Assembly (NCBI GenBank): GCA_029204225.1
Contig: CM055100.1
Location: 52,265,260 to 52,329,259 of the forward strand
DNA: 64,000 nt
Origin: Diphasiastrum complanatum
Taxonomy: Eukaryota > Streptophyta > Lycopodiopsida > Lycopodiales > Lycopodiaceae
Direction of reading: 5' to 3'
The position numbers and the translations under genes were made by a program. Position 1 is the first letter of the stretch. Each line of letters opens with the position of its first letter. Under the pieces are notes generated by a model that did not search any database, was not told the origin of the DNA, and saw nothing but the letters and a program-made list of their open reading frames with translations. This document shows positions 1-10,126 of this stretch, one piece after another.

Positions 1-467
1 TTTTCTATCTGTGTATAACGTAGATGAATGTTTGTTGTGATTGAATGCACTTCATCGTTGTTTGATAACACTTGTTTACTCACTCTGATCAGAACATGGA
101 CATCTACGACTCCTTCGCTTCTGATCAGACGATGCCTGTCTTTGACACCTGAGGAACTTGTGCTGTCATACTGCTCTTCCCAACTAATTCAAAACTAAAC
201 TTCATATTGAATCTGATTTCCAATAATACCACACACACAAACCATTTCTAATCTCTTTGGTGGAATGTACTCTTGTTTTTGTGAGTATGAACTAATTTTT
301 AAGATCATGTTGCACAACTAGAACACTTAGAGCTGTGATTATACTTAGCATAAGCTTTCTACTAGACTGTTTTTGCATCTAGCAGGTAATTGTAACCGAA
401 GAGCTGTTCCGCAATATTCTTGCTCTCTTCTCCATTCACGTTCTTCACACTCCCTTGCCCCATCAGA
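1..467 (+). repeat. Right part of a Ty1/copia 5' LTR
   Basis: The sequence ends immediately before a tRNA-Met primer-binding site, which is where a 5' LTR must end. No second copy of this LTR is in the window, so its left boundary and length cannot be fixed; it probably begins before the window. No coding potential was seen. Confidence 0.5.
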
Positions 468-468
468 T

Positions 469-480
469 TGGTATCAGAGC
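469..480 (+). other. tRNA-iMet primer-binding site
   Basis: TGGTATCAGAGC matches the complement of the 3' end of plant initiator tRNA-Met, the usual minus-strand primer of Ty1/copia elements. It marks the LTR/internal junction of the fragment at the left edge. Confidence 0.8.
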
Positions 481-533
481 GTAGCTCATATAAACCGAGA
501 GATTAAGTTTGTTTCACTTGTATTACTATTAAC

Positions 534-957
534 ATGTCTCATACTGGTAGCTCTTTAAACAGCTCAAGGCATCAGTAGAAAATTCGACCCAGAGAAAAAT
601 CAAAGCCCTACGTTCAGATGGAGGGGGAGAATTTAAAGAATTCTGCAAGGCCAATAGAATACAACAACAATTCACAATAAGCTACTCACCTTAGTCCAAT
701 GGTGTAGCTGAAAGGAATTAGAATCGGACACTCATTGAAAGTGCCAAGAGCATGCTGGCCCGTGCCTCTCTTCCAAAGAAGTTCTGGACAGAAGCTGTTA
801 CTACAGTAGCCTATTTGCAAAATCGATTCATCACCAAAGCCCTGAATGGCAAAACACCTTATGAGGTGTGGACAGGATTGAAACCATCACTAAAAGATAT
901 TAGAGTGTTTGGATGCATTGCTTATGCACAAATCCCTGAAGATCCCAAGGGAAAGGC
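534..957 (+). pseudogene. Copia gag start fused to integrase fragment
   Basis: An ATG at 534 follows the primer site with a short Ser/Asn-rich Gag-like start. From about 590 the sequence jumps into the integrase core: the second catalytic Asp lies in RSDGGGE, the catalytic Glu in SNGVAERN, followed by the conserved KTPYEVWTG and RVFGCIAYAQ stretches. Everything between the Gag start and mid-integrase (roughly 2 kb in a complete element) is missing. In-frame stops interrupt the reading just before SNG and just after the catalytic Glu. Similarity is lost after about 957. This is a dead, internally deleted copy. Confidence 0.85.
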
Positions 958-1127
958 TACACAAATTTCTGACCCCAGGGTCGAACAATCAAAATCCAAC
1001 CCTAGGGTCGATCAGACAAATTTTTGTAAAGAATCAGAAATGCAACATCAAGCATTCACCATAAGCAATCACCAAGTAGGGAGACATAAGAAGAACACGC
1101 AATATCACTCTATCACACGCTAACATA

Positions 1128-1288
1128 CTGAATGTAGAATGTACATATAACCCCTGAACCTTGATAGAGAGGGAGAACCTAGGAGTAGACTACTAGACTA
1201 GCCAACGGCTAGTTACAGCTAGTAATAAAGTACATCGTAAATAGTAACTAAGAAGTGTAACAAAGAAGTTTATCATTGATTTCTAACA
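1128..1288 (-). repeat. 3' LTR start of minus-strand copia element
   Basis: Read on the minus strand, TGTTAGAAATC begins at 1288 directly after the polypurine run GAGGGAGAG (1289-1297), the expected 3' LTR junction. The far LTR end is not resolved; the stretch from 958 may also belong to it. Confidence 0.5.
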
Positions 1289-1297
1289 CTCTCCCTC

Positions 1298-3165
1298 AAT
1301 GATAAAATTACATTCTTCTATTCCTAGTAGAGTACGAAGCTTTTCAAATTTACATCTACCTAATGGCTTAGTAAAAATATCTGCCACTTGATCTTCAGAT
1401 TTACAGAAAACAAGATCAATGGCTCCATAAAATTTTTTCTCTCGAACAAAATGATAATGTATTTCGATGTGCTTGGTTCGAGCATGTAAAACTGGATTTT
1501 TGGCAAGGTGAATGCAGCTTTGATTGTCGCAAGATATAGTAGTTGCATCCACTTGTGGTTGACCTAAATCCACAAGCAATCTTCGTAACCATACCGCTTC
1601 TTGTGCAACATTGCTGAGTGCTCGATATTTAGCTTCCTCGAGGATAAGGCTGCCGTAGGTTGCTTTTTGCTGTTCCATGAAACTGCAGTTGTACCATAAC
1701 TGAATGTATGACCACTGGTAGACCTTCTGTCATCAATATTACCTACCCAATCAGCATCTGTATATCCTATCAATATTGGCGCTTCAGGCTGATCATATTT
1801 CAAACCAAAATTCAATGTCCCTCAAATGTATCTGAGAATACGTTTAGCAGACTTCCAATGTGTTTGACTAGGATCTTGCATACATTGACTAACAACACCA
1901 ACACCATAAGAAATATCAGGTCGTGTGTGTGTCAAATAAATCAAACTACCCACTAGTTGTCTATACAAATAAGCATTCATTTTCTCAGATTCATTATATG
2001 CAGTAAGCTTCATGTTGACATCCATAGGTGTACTCAAAGGCTTACAATCCTGCATATTGAACTTATAAAGCAAATCTCGTGCATATTTGCTTTGTGTAAG
2101 AAAGATCACGTTTTCCTTTTGCCATACTTCAATGCCAAGACAATAGTGCATCAATCCTAGATCGCTCATGTCAAAAGCATTGGAAAGATTTGATTTGATT
2201 TCATCAATTAAGCTCTCATTACTTCATGTAATAATCAAATCATCCACTTACAACACAATGAACACTATATTTGAATCTTGCCTTAGAATGTAAAGATTAG
2301 GATCAACATCACTCTTTACCATTCCCCTTCGCTTAAAGTGTTCATCAATGCAAGAGTACCATGCCCGTGGTGCTTGCTTCAATCCATAAATAGCTTTGTT
2401 GAGCTTACAAACAAGGTGCTCTTTCCCTGGTTCAATAAATCCTTGAGGTTGTACTAAGTACACCTCTTCATCCAGCACTCCATTAAGAAAAGCAGATTTA
2501 ACATCCATTTTTTTGGATCTTCCAACCATAGAAAGCAGAAATAGCAATGACAGAACGTATAGTTACCATCTTAGCTACGGGTGCGAAGGTTTCCTCAAAA
2601 TCAATACCTTCTTGCTGCTCAAATCCTCTCGCAACTAGCCGTGCTTTGTATTTGTTGAGTTGCCCATCAGCTCCATATTTGATCTTGTATGTCCATTTGC
2701 AAGTGATAGGCGTCTTACCATCAGGTAGCTCAACCAAGTTCCAAGTCCTATTTTTTTATATAGCTTCCATTTCTGTTTCCATAGCTTCACGCCACTTCTC
2801 ATGCTCCTTTGCTTTATCAGAATTTTTTGTTCTTGAGCCTTGAGCACAGAACCCATTAGGGCTAGATTCATCTCTAATCTTGCAGGAGGTTTTCGATTTC
2901 TACTTGATCTTCTAAGCTCTCGTTGCTCACTAGATTCGGGAGTATCTCCCTTCTTTGCACCATCTGTGACTGATAAGTACCATTTAGGTACTCTCTTGGG
3001 AATTTCAGCATCAGGCTTGCCTTTGTCCAATGGATTTTGTATATCAAAATCAACTTCCTTCTTGACCTGTACTTTCACTCCCTCATCAAAAGGTTCAGTG
3101 ATTACTTCAGATTGTTCACCTCGGCCCATATCGTCAAATGTAGCATCCCTCCGCAAACCCTCCAA
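1298..3165 (-). pseudogene. Copia RT-RNase H with integrase C-terminal linker
   Basis: Minus-strand pol fragment in the expected order. An acidic integrase-RT linker (about 3160-2770) is followed by the RT start ([22 protein letters not shown]), the RT palm ([21 protein letters not shown]), the tether (DLGLMHYCLGIEVW), and RNase H with YTDADWVG, CDNQSCIHLAKNP and HYHFVREK. It ends with ADIFTKPLG and a stop near 1283. Frameshifts near 2510 and 1640 and stops near 2245 and 1820 break it. The stop after FIVL falls just before the VDD of the catalytic YVDD. No gag or integrase core of this copy remains; the left part joins unrelated sequence at about 3165. Confidence 0.9.
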
Positions 3166-3287
3166 TAGTACCCCCCACCAAAACTGGTGGCGGTTCCACG
3201 ACACCTGCAATATGCAGTTATTGGGGACTTTTATTAGCTTCGCAACTAGTCTTGATTAAATGGTACATAAAGTTGAGGCGTGCAGTA

Positions 3288-5702
3288 TTAAAATCCAAAT
3301 TGTGTGGCAGAAAACAACGGTGGGCTCCACTTGGAGGTTGTCCATGATGTGAAGCGTGATTCCCAGGAGCCTCCCATCATTGGCGCATGAAAATATAAAC
3401 GAGCAACCGACAACTGATCTTTGTTTTGCACTGAGGCCATTGGCTTATTTGGATCGAGTGCCAAAGGAGGGAGACAATCGTCCCATCTGGTTGCCACTGA
3501 TGCCAACAGAGTTAGATCTTTAGCAAACCTTGTCGATTGTCGCACCGTTGGATTTGGAGAGTGGACATATTCTCTCTGATAGGCTTGTAAGGCACAGTGG
3601 AAATCCACTGAAATTGTCCAGCTATAGGGTTGATGGATGATTGGCCAATTGGGCGTATGAAGGGTGATCTTGTCCATAGCCAACCCCAAATCTTTCCATT
3701 TATTTCTTCGCGACATTGGCACGTAATAGGGATCTACCCGCAATTGGCAAGGGCTGGCGACGTAACTCCTAATTGATTCCGGAGTTTTTTCAAAAATAGT
3801 GATTCTCCATGCCAGTTGCTCTCCCAATGCAGGTATTTCATCCAACTCTTTGTTGGCCTCTATCTCAGAGGTCTTAAACTTCAGAACCCATCCACCACAC
3901 GAGGACTCATGCGGATGTTGCTTTAAGAAGGTCTGGATCTGGTCCTCAATGCTGATGGGCCTTCTGAATAGAGGTGTGGTCCTTGATGAGGATGGACCTA
4001 CTTGTACTGCCGATAAGATTGGTGGTTGTTCGGCTATATCTGGATCTATGTTCCCTCCTGATCCATGCTCGAATCTACCCTTGTATCCACTGGTACATCT
4101 TCTTGGTGCGGAGGGGAGAATTGCGGCATGGCCGGTACGTGGATTTGTGGTCCGGCTTCCAACACTTGAGCGACTGCCTTTTCATAGGCAGTGATGGTTT
4201 TCTTAGCCTTTGCCAACTCGGTTGAAGCTGCTCCTTTGAACCTGTCAAAGCGGCCTTGAAATCCCTGAAGGGCCACTTTGTATGTCTCCACTTTCTTGAA
4301 CAAATACGCAATCTCCGTTGGTGTGACCGGATGATCTGGTATTTGTGTTTGAGCTTACGCATCACGTTCAAGGGTGGTCACATCCAATTCACCTTGAAGC
4401 TGCGTGCGATCTTGTTCGGCCATCTGTAATTGACCCTTCAGTAGCTGCACCTGTTGCTTTGCATCCTGCACGACCTTATCCACCTTATCCTATGCGGTTG
4501 TCAGGGCATTTTGTAGGGAGCTGATGTAGTCTTCCAAGCAATCAGCTTGTTGCTGGGCCAACTTCTTTTCGGCTTCAGCCTTGTCTTCATGCTGTTTGGC
4601 AATCTTTAACTCTCGATCCAGCTGGACAATTTTCTGGCTGATCAGAGTGTTTTCGGACCTCATCATGGAGAATCTCTGTTCCATTTTCTTCTTCTTATCC
4701 AACATAGATTGGATCACTTGCGCAAGGCTTGAAACCAAACCTAGAGCATCACCAGAATCGACGGTCATGGAGGCAGCAGCAGCAGGAGGACCTGATGGTA
4801 CTGTCCTTGGTAGGCGTGGAATAGGTGCCACTAGTTCTTCTTCTTAAAAAATGTCCTCCTCTTCAAATCCCTCAGACACTACGTCGAACTATTTCGATGA
4901 TTTCATAGCTTTGTCAACCCGAAGTGCGACTGGGCTATCTTCCGTGTGAGGTTGCTGGCTAACATCTTCAACACCAATAGTAGATTCATGGATATGAGAA
5001 CTCGAGTCCTGGTGAGATGACTCTGTTGGTGCTTCTTCGTAGACCGAAAGCACAGAATCCAGGTGGAAGCCATGGCTTCTGTTTTCTAAGTGAGAAGCGG
5101 CTAAAAGGGACAATAAAGAGCCAGCAGCAAACTGCTGCTTAGTATTGGCCTTAATAGTTCGTTTGAACTCACCAGAAACAGTCTTGGACCAATTATATGG
5201 TTCAAGAGGGGCTTTGGCCAACTTGTTGTGGGACTCCACTATCCTATGGAGGATCTGTGATGTGATGCGGTCTTTCCTGAGGTTGCCAACCATCAGGAAG
5301 TTGTTCAGTAGCTGGGCAGCAGCGTGGATTGAAGGCTCAATGATGGCTTCCAGAAGATAGCCGTCATTGGTCCAGTGTAGATCGTTGGTGAGGTCAATAT
5401 ATAGCTTGATGGCCTGTTTGACGTGCTTGTGATTGGTTGAGGCCTGCGTGCTGAATGCTATACCAATAGCTGCAAGGGCGCCTATGTGACGCGCACCTTG
5501 TGTATGGCTCCCTGAAAAGTATATAAAATTTAGATTTTTTTTCCTTCCATGTACTGAAGGCAAGCGTGATAAATTCCATATTGATGCGACCAGAAAAGGC
5601 TCTCTCATGAATACCCATTGCAGTGAGCAGAGGCTCCGCAAGGGTCATCCACTGAGTGACCATGCTTGTGCTAGGAAGGATCATGATGTCCGTTGCAGAT
5701 GG
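3288..5702 (-). pseudogene. Broken coiled-coil ORF downstream of a gypsy integrase
   Basis: A set of minus-strand open segments reads as one decayed protein of roughly 750 residues. The order is an N-terminal helical part (5680-4900; with GALAAIGIAF and IEPSIHAAAQ), a Ser/Glu-rich linker, a long heptad-like coiled coil rich in Lys/Glu/Gln (4760-4370), a second helical segment (4303-4120), and a C-terminal globular part (3975-3288) with many Trp and Pro, ending ATQFGF-stop. Stops lie near 4880, 4850, 4490, 4340 and 4040, with frame changes near 5530 and 3980. I do not recognise the family. It lies in the same orientation as, and about 0.9 kb downstream of, a Ty3/gypsy integrase end, so an accessory 3' ORF of a gypsy element is likely. 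A captured host gene is the alternative. Confidence 0.55.
5512..5554 (-). other. Possible 43-nt intron or insertion
   Basis: On the minus strand this piece starts GTACATGG and ends TACTTTTCAG. Removing it joins two long open segments of the coiled-coil ORF in frame (…FITLAF to SHTQGAR…). It has intron-like ends, but 43 nt is very short for a plant intron; a frameshifting insertion is equally possible. Confidence 0.35.
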
Positions 5703-6559
5703 GACATCACGATGGATAGTATAGCGTGGAGACTGGGAAGTATCGGTAAAAAAACATGATGATCAGAAAGGAAATATAAAATGCGTAAAAGCGTCTCAGA
5801 AAGCAATGCATGAATTTTGGAAGGCTTTGGTCGCGGTAAAAATTCGCAAGAGCTTCACTAGCACAAGTGAGGAATGAATCGAATTCAATAAACTTATAGG
5901 TGAATTTGGTGGGTCCATTACACTGAATACTAGTTTGGTTGATCAGTTCTGAACAAAAATTTGCAGGCATGTTAAGTGTTGTGATAATAGGATATAAAAA
6001 TCTCGGCGAAGGTTTCTGGGGACTTGAACCTCTTAGGCGAACGTTTTCCAGGCCTGGCAAAGGATGAACCTTCGCCCAGGAGGGTCCTTCACCCAGAAAC
6101 TGTCATAAATGTATTTTTCCAAGACCTAAATCTATGGACAACCTAATTTTGACATTTTAAGATCATTTAATAGGTCGACAAAAATTAATATGAGGCTAAG
6201 ATGCTCGATGAAGATTCCCAAAATGACATATCACTGATCCTTCGCCGGACTCAAAAACTGGAGTTTTTCTGGACAGGAACCTTCGCCCACCTCAAATTAG
6301 ATAAATCTAGAGTGGATGTACAATCTGAGAACTCAGCGAAGGTTTCTGGTACTGTATAGGCTAAATCTGACCAAAACAATGATTTTCTAAGTCTTTTTCC
6401 ATCAAAAATTATTGTGCTTCCTTTTCCTATGTTGGTGACTTTCTGCCTTTTCTCAATTTAATAATTTTTTTTTAACTGTATTTTTCCAAAAAACTCAGCA
6501 AATTAAGTACTGAAAAACAAAAATTTGAAAAACAAATAAAATTAAAAAACCATTGAGAT
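5703..6559. repeat. Spacer with repeated GCGAAGG/CCTTCGC motifs
   Basis: No convincing long gene between the gypsy integrase end and the coiled-coil ORF, apart from a 117-codon minus-strand open frame (6060-5707) that may be the ORF's N-terminal extension. The sequence holds GCGAAGGTTTCTGG at 6006 and again at 6336, AACCTTCGCCCA at 6067 and 6278, and variants at 6086 and 6238. The two motif types are inverse complements and could pair. Confidence 0.6.
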
Positions 6560-6845
6560 CAGGCTTGCTGAACTGGTGGAGCAGGTTGCCAAAACTTGCA
6601 TAGGCGGCTGCCAATTCACCGGAGTATCAAATCATTTTCCATCCAAGTGCTCAAGAAGTACTGCGCCATAGTTCAAGATTTCCTTCACTTTATACGGGCC
6701 TTCCCCGGTAAATTTCAATTTGCCCTTGATCAGCTTGGTTTTGTACATTAATGCAAGATCTCCTACTTTCAGATCTTTTTTGTGTAATCGGCGATTGTGC
6801 CATGCCTTGTGACGGGCTTTCTCTGCTGCTAAGGCACTTAGGAAA
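6560..6845 (-). pseudogene. Ty3/gypsy integrase C-terminal end
   Basis: The minus strand encodes a segment with the typical end of a Ty3/gypsy integrase: an Arg/Lys-rich helix (KARHKAWHNRRL), then KVGDLALMYKTKL, GKLKFTGEGPYKVKEI and NYGAVLLEHLDG, as in the GPY/F module. One in-frame stop follows LDGK, and it ends with a Pro/Trp-containing tail. The catalytic core is absent. Its right side is cut at about 6845 by a copia fragment. It shares orientation with the coiled-coil ORF, suggesting one original element. Confidence 0.75.
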
Positions 6846-8330
6846 TAAAGAGCTCCCCCTGTGAAAGCAGTCTACATCGGGCCAAAAATGTCACTGTGTA
6901 CAAGATCTAGTAAGCCTTTGGGCTTGCTTACAGAAGGTAGATCTTGTACTAGTCCTTGAGTTGACATTTGTTGAATACTATTGAAGTTTTAATGGCCAAA
7001 TTTGAAATGCCAAACCATATCAGATGATTCAGAAGTTTAGGTGTGAAGAACTTGACTGTTGGAGGAGTAACAGTGGCTGAGTTTGTAAAAATTGTCACTC
7101 CTTTTTCCAAAAGCTAAAATTTTTCGAGATTTGTGAAGTATTGTGCAGTTGTTTGCATTGAATTCGACCTTTCGACCTAAATCAGTGATTCTGTTAACCG
7201 AGAGCAGATTCTTGGTCAGATTTGGTATGTGGAGAACTTTGGAGAGCAACTTGACTTTACTTTCTAAAATTTGACCCTGGCTATTCCTTCACCCTGGATC
7301 AAATGTGATGAGTTGTCTCCAAGTTGTACAACTCAAGAGTGGGTGAGAGATTTATAATCTTTGAACCAGTCATGATGGTGAGTCATGTGTTGTGTTGCTC
7401 TAGAGTGAAGATACTAGGAATCGATATCATGTTGTTCTCCGACCTTGGTCATAAAAGCTGCTTGATCTTCCTCTTGCTGCTAGGTCAAAAAACTGATTGA
7501 AGCAGAATTTGCTTGTTTTTGGAACTACTTCTTCTTCTCATTGTTAAATTTTAAAGTTCTGCATGCTTTGATTTCATGTCCAGTTCTCTTGCAGTATCTA
7601 CTGAATAGTTTCTACTTTGGTTGGAAGGATGAAGAATTGGAATTCGACCTTGAGTCTGAATTCGACCCTGAGCCAAAATTCGACCCTGACTACATATTGC
7701 TCATCTTTTTGGATCTGAACTTCTGATTTTTTGAATATAAAGCTTGAGGATCCGACCCTGAGCCTGAGGATGATGCATATTTTTCTGATTTCCTCTTGTA
7801 GAAGCATTGGAGTGGCTTTTGATAGAGTAATTTGCTCCTAGGTCAAAATTATCATGACCCAATTTTCATAGGGTTCAAGAAGACTCGATAATAGAGTCAT
7901 AACAACATCGAAATCTTCAATGATTGAGCCAATTGCAGCCATTTGCTCCATAAGATTTTTGAATGTGTTTATGTGACTTGTAACACTTTCTGCTTCAAGA
8001 CATCTTCAAGTTCAAGAATTTTTTTCTCAAGTATAACCTGGAAGTAATATCCCTGATATCATACACGGTTGCTAGGATGTCCCATGCTTCTTTGGTTGTC
8101 TGAGCATTTCGTATGTGAATTATCTGTGTATCCTTGATATTGAGAGTAATCATGGCAAATGTCTTGCCATCTCTCAGTCTCCATTTGGTGATAATGGTTG
8201 CATCACCTTCTGGCTTGACTTCTGTGCCATCAACAACGTCCCACAGTTCCTTGGCTATACAACCATAAAAACAATACGAAAGGATTAGGCGTCTGAGATA
8301 GCCATGCAATTCTCCGTTACTGATATTCGT
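6846..8330 (-). pseudogene. Copia gag, zinc knuckle, protease and pre-integrase remnant
   Basis: The reading direction is right to left. UBN2-type Gag (about 8290-7995; KELWDVVDGTEVKPEGD, EAWDILATVYD) is followed after a stop by a second Gag part (7980-7810; EPYENWVMII). A Ser/Gly/Asn hexapeptide repeat comes next (7693-7640), then a CCHC knuckle whose first Cys is Ser (SRYCKRTGHEIKAC, about 7610-7560). A degraded protease region follows (ATQHMTHHHDWF, about 7400), then the pre-integrase part (KVLHIPNLTKNLLSVNRITDLG, 7250-7040) and the start of the integrase core (LVHSDIFGPM, about 6900). Many stops and frameshifts. It belongs to the same copia lineage as the elements at 33.5 and 46 kb (shared KVLxxPxLxxNLLSxxRITDLG). 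Confidence 0.85.
7640..7693 (-). repeat. 18-bp tandem repeat inside gag
   Basis: Three head-to-tail copies of an 18 bp unit (plus strand: RAATTCGACCYTGAGYCW-like) lie just upstream of the zinc knuckle, with a diverged fourth near 7748. In the inferred gag frame they encode SGSNFG, SGSNSD and SRSNSN, a flexible linker. Confidence 0.75.
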
Positions 8331-8506
8331 GACAATAGAGAAAGAGTGAGAGATATTTAAACATTTAGCACAAATATAACATAATAGAAAGATAGTGAAT
8401 ATGTATAATAAGGTTGTAGTAACAACGATCAGATCACAAGACAATTGCGTTGGAACGCGTGATCCTACTTACAGAAACACGTAGTTGCTATAATTCAAAA
8501 TACTTA

Positions 8507-8541
<35 letters not shown>

Positions 8542-8548
8542 TCTCTCT
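8507..8548. repeat. CT/GA microsatellite
   Basis: A (CT)n run of about 42 bp with a single interruption (CTCTCTAT). Confidence 0.95.
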
Positions 8549-9200
8549 AACTCTAAGGAGTTAGATACCGAGTTACCATTTTTTTGGTTTTCCGATCTCT
8601 CTGATCAATATTTTTCTGCTACAGTATATTTGTCTCTAATCGTTCATTTCGTTATATAGTTGTTTAATGATCTTATGTTATTCTAATTTTACAATTACAA
8701 GATCATAACAATTTTGCAGTTGATCAATAGATCGGTTATCCATAGGAGTGTGAAGACGTAGATAGGTCCTGTACGAAGTTTCATGTAGATATGTCAAATC
8801 TCCTAAATTGTAGGAGTTATCTCCTAGATTCATTAGGAGATATTAGAACTCAAAATGGGCCCTTTGTCAAGATGTTGTGACTTCGCACGCTTTCAACGCT
8901 TATGTGTCCCAATGAATGGTGTCCATCTATGACAAACTGTAATAGTGGTTGACGGACGGAAATTGTATTTAACTTTTTTGGCCAAATTTTCGTGATTTTC
9001 AAATATCCCGTCGGGCAGAACAAACAATTGTGATTGGACTTAGTTCAACATGCTTATTTTCACAATGAGCTCAACATTCATGATTTGAATCCAAATGATA
9101 GAAGAAAATGCAATTGTAAGTTTTCAGATTTAATTTATTTAGAGTTAGCATTTTCTTTAAATAATATTTTTCTTGTGATGTTTTTGTTGGTTTTGCATAT
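8549..9200. other. No gene recognised
   Basis: AT-rich sequence. A 73-codon plus-strand open frame at 9034 has no recognisable domain and is probably an exon remnant of the following pseudogene or chance. Confidence 0.5.
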
Positions 9201-10126
9201 TTGTATCGATCAAATTTCGTTGAATGGCAAACAGTTCAATCGATTGCAGGAATAATCAATGTCATACATTTGGATATCAATATTTTACAATATAAAGGTC
9301 GTTCTCCAAAATCACTTTTAGAGTCAGGAGTTTTCTTTTCTGATCACACCTATTTTCCTGATAAAAACAATTTAGTTGGTAGATTAGAGCCATATCTTCT
9401 ATCAGATTTTTTGAGTGAGGAATGGATTTCTCTTGATGCAGCAATTTCACAAAGTTTTTGATCTAGGCTATATATTGATATTCAGAGTATATTAAAATGT
9501 AGCACTGGATCAAAGAATAATAGATTAAGTTGGTATCTACCTTTTACTATTTTTGTTGATTTTTTTTTTTCAAATGCAATGTTTCGGAGAATGAAAACAA
9601 TGTCTATTTGTAAGGACTTGAGTGCTGAGATTATCGCCGAGTTGTTGGAAGATGGTTGGGAAGTTGAGTGCAGAGTATGTTACTCGTCAATGACATTTAA
9701 ATATCACATCGAAAAACAAACGCTCACTTTGCTGCTGTATTATAGAAGATGGATTAGATGCAAAAATGTTTGGAAGCCACTTGATCAAGATTTTGGTATA
9801 AACCTTCAAGGGCAACTTTAGATAACAATAAAAAGAAATGACAACATTCTTGGAATGGTTGAGGTTGAGGAAGATTGGTGTCTCAATTACATTCGATTAG
9901 AACTAAACATGTTGCAATTCGATCTACCTCAGTACTATCAATTTCGATTGAATGGTGTAAAGGTATGTTATGCCATATAAAAGTATATATTTTTTCTATT
10001 TCTAAGTGAATCAGTTTCAAAAAATATATTAACTAAAACAATTTCTCTTGTGCAGGTAAGAGTAAGGCAGAAAGAGCATATAAAATGCAAAGATATTGGA
10101 ACATCCATCGAAATTGAAGATCCATA
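9201..10126 (+). pseudogene. Decayed spliced gene of unknown family
   Basis: One plus-strand frame stays open from about 9201 to 9963 except for a TGA at 9459 and a TAG at 9819. It reads on as protein-like sequence (e.g. LVGRLEPYLLSDFLSEEWIS, IIAELLEDGWEVECRVCYSS, LELNMLQFDLPQYYQFRLNG). At 9964 it meets a GT (GTATGTTATG); an AG follows a pyrimidine-rich stretch at about 10053, and the next segment continues VRVRQKEHIKCKDIG to a stop near 10126. The first segment may itself begin at an acceptor near 9248. I do not recognise the protein. Two nonsense codons indicate a pseudogene. No transposon motif was seen in it. Confidence 0.5.

Noticed and set aside
373-558. 61-codon plus-strand frame around the primer site
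   Set aside because: It spans LTR end, primer site and leader, so it is not a gene.
3288-5702. Coiled-coil ORF as a functional host gene
   Set aside because: At least five in-frame stops and frame changes; it lies among transposon fragments in line with a gypsy integrase.
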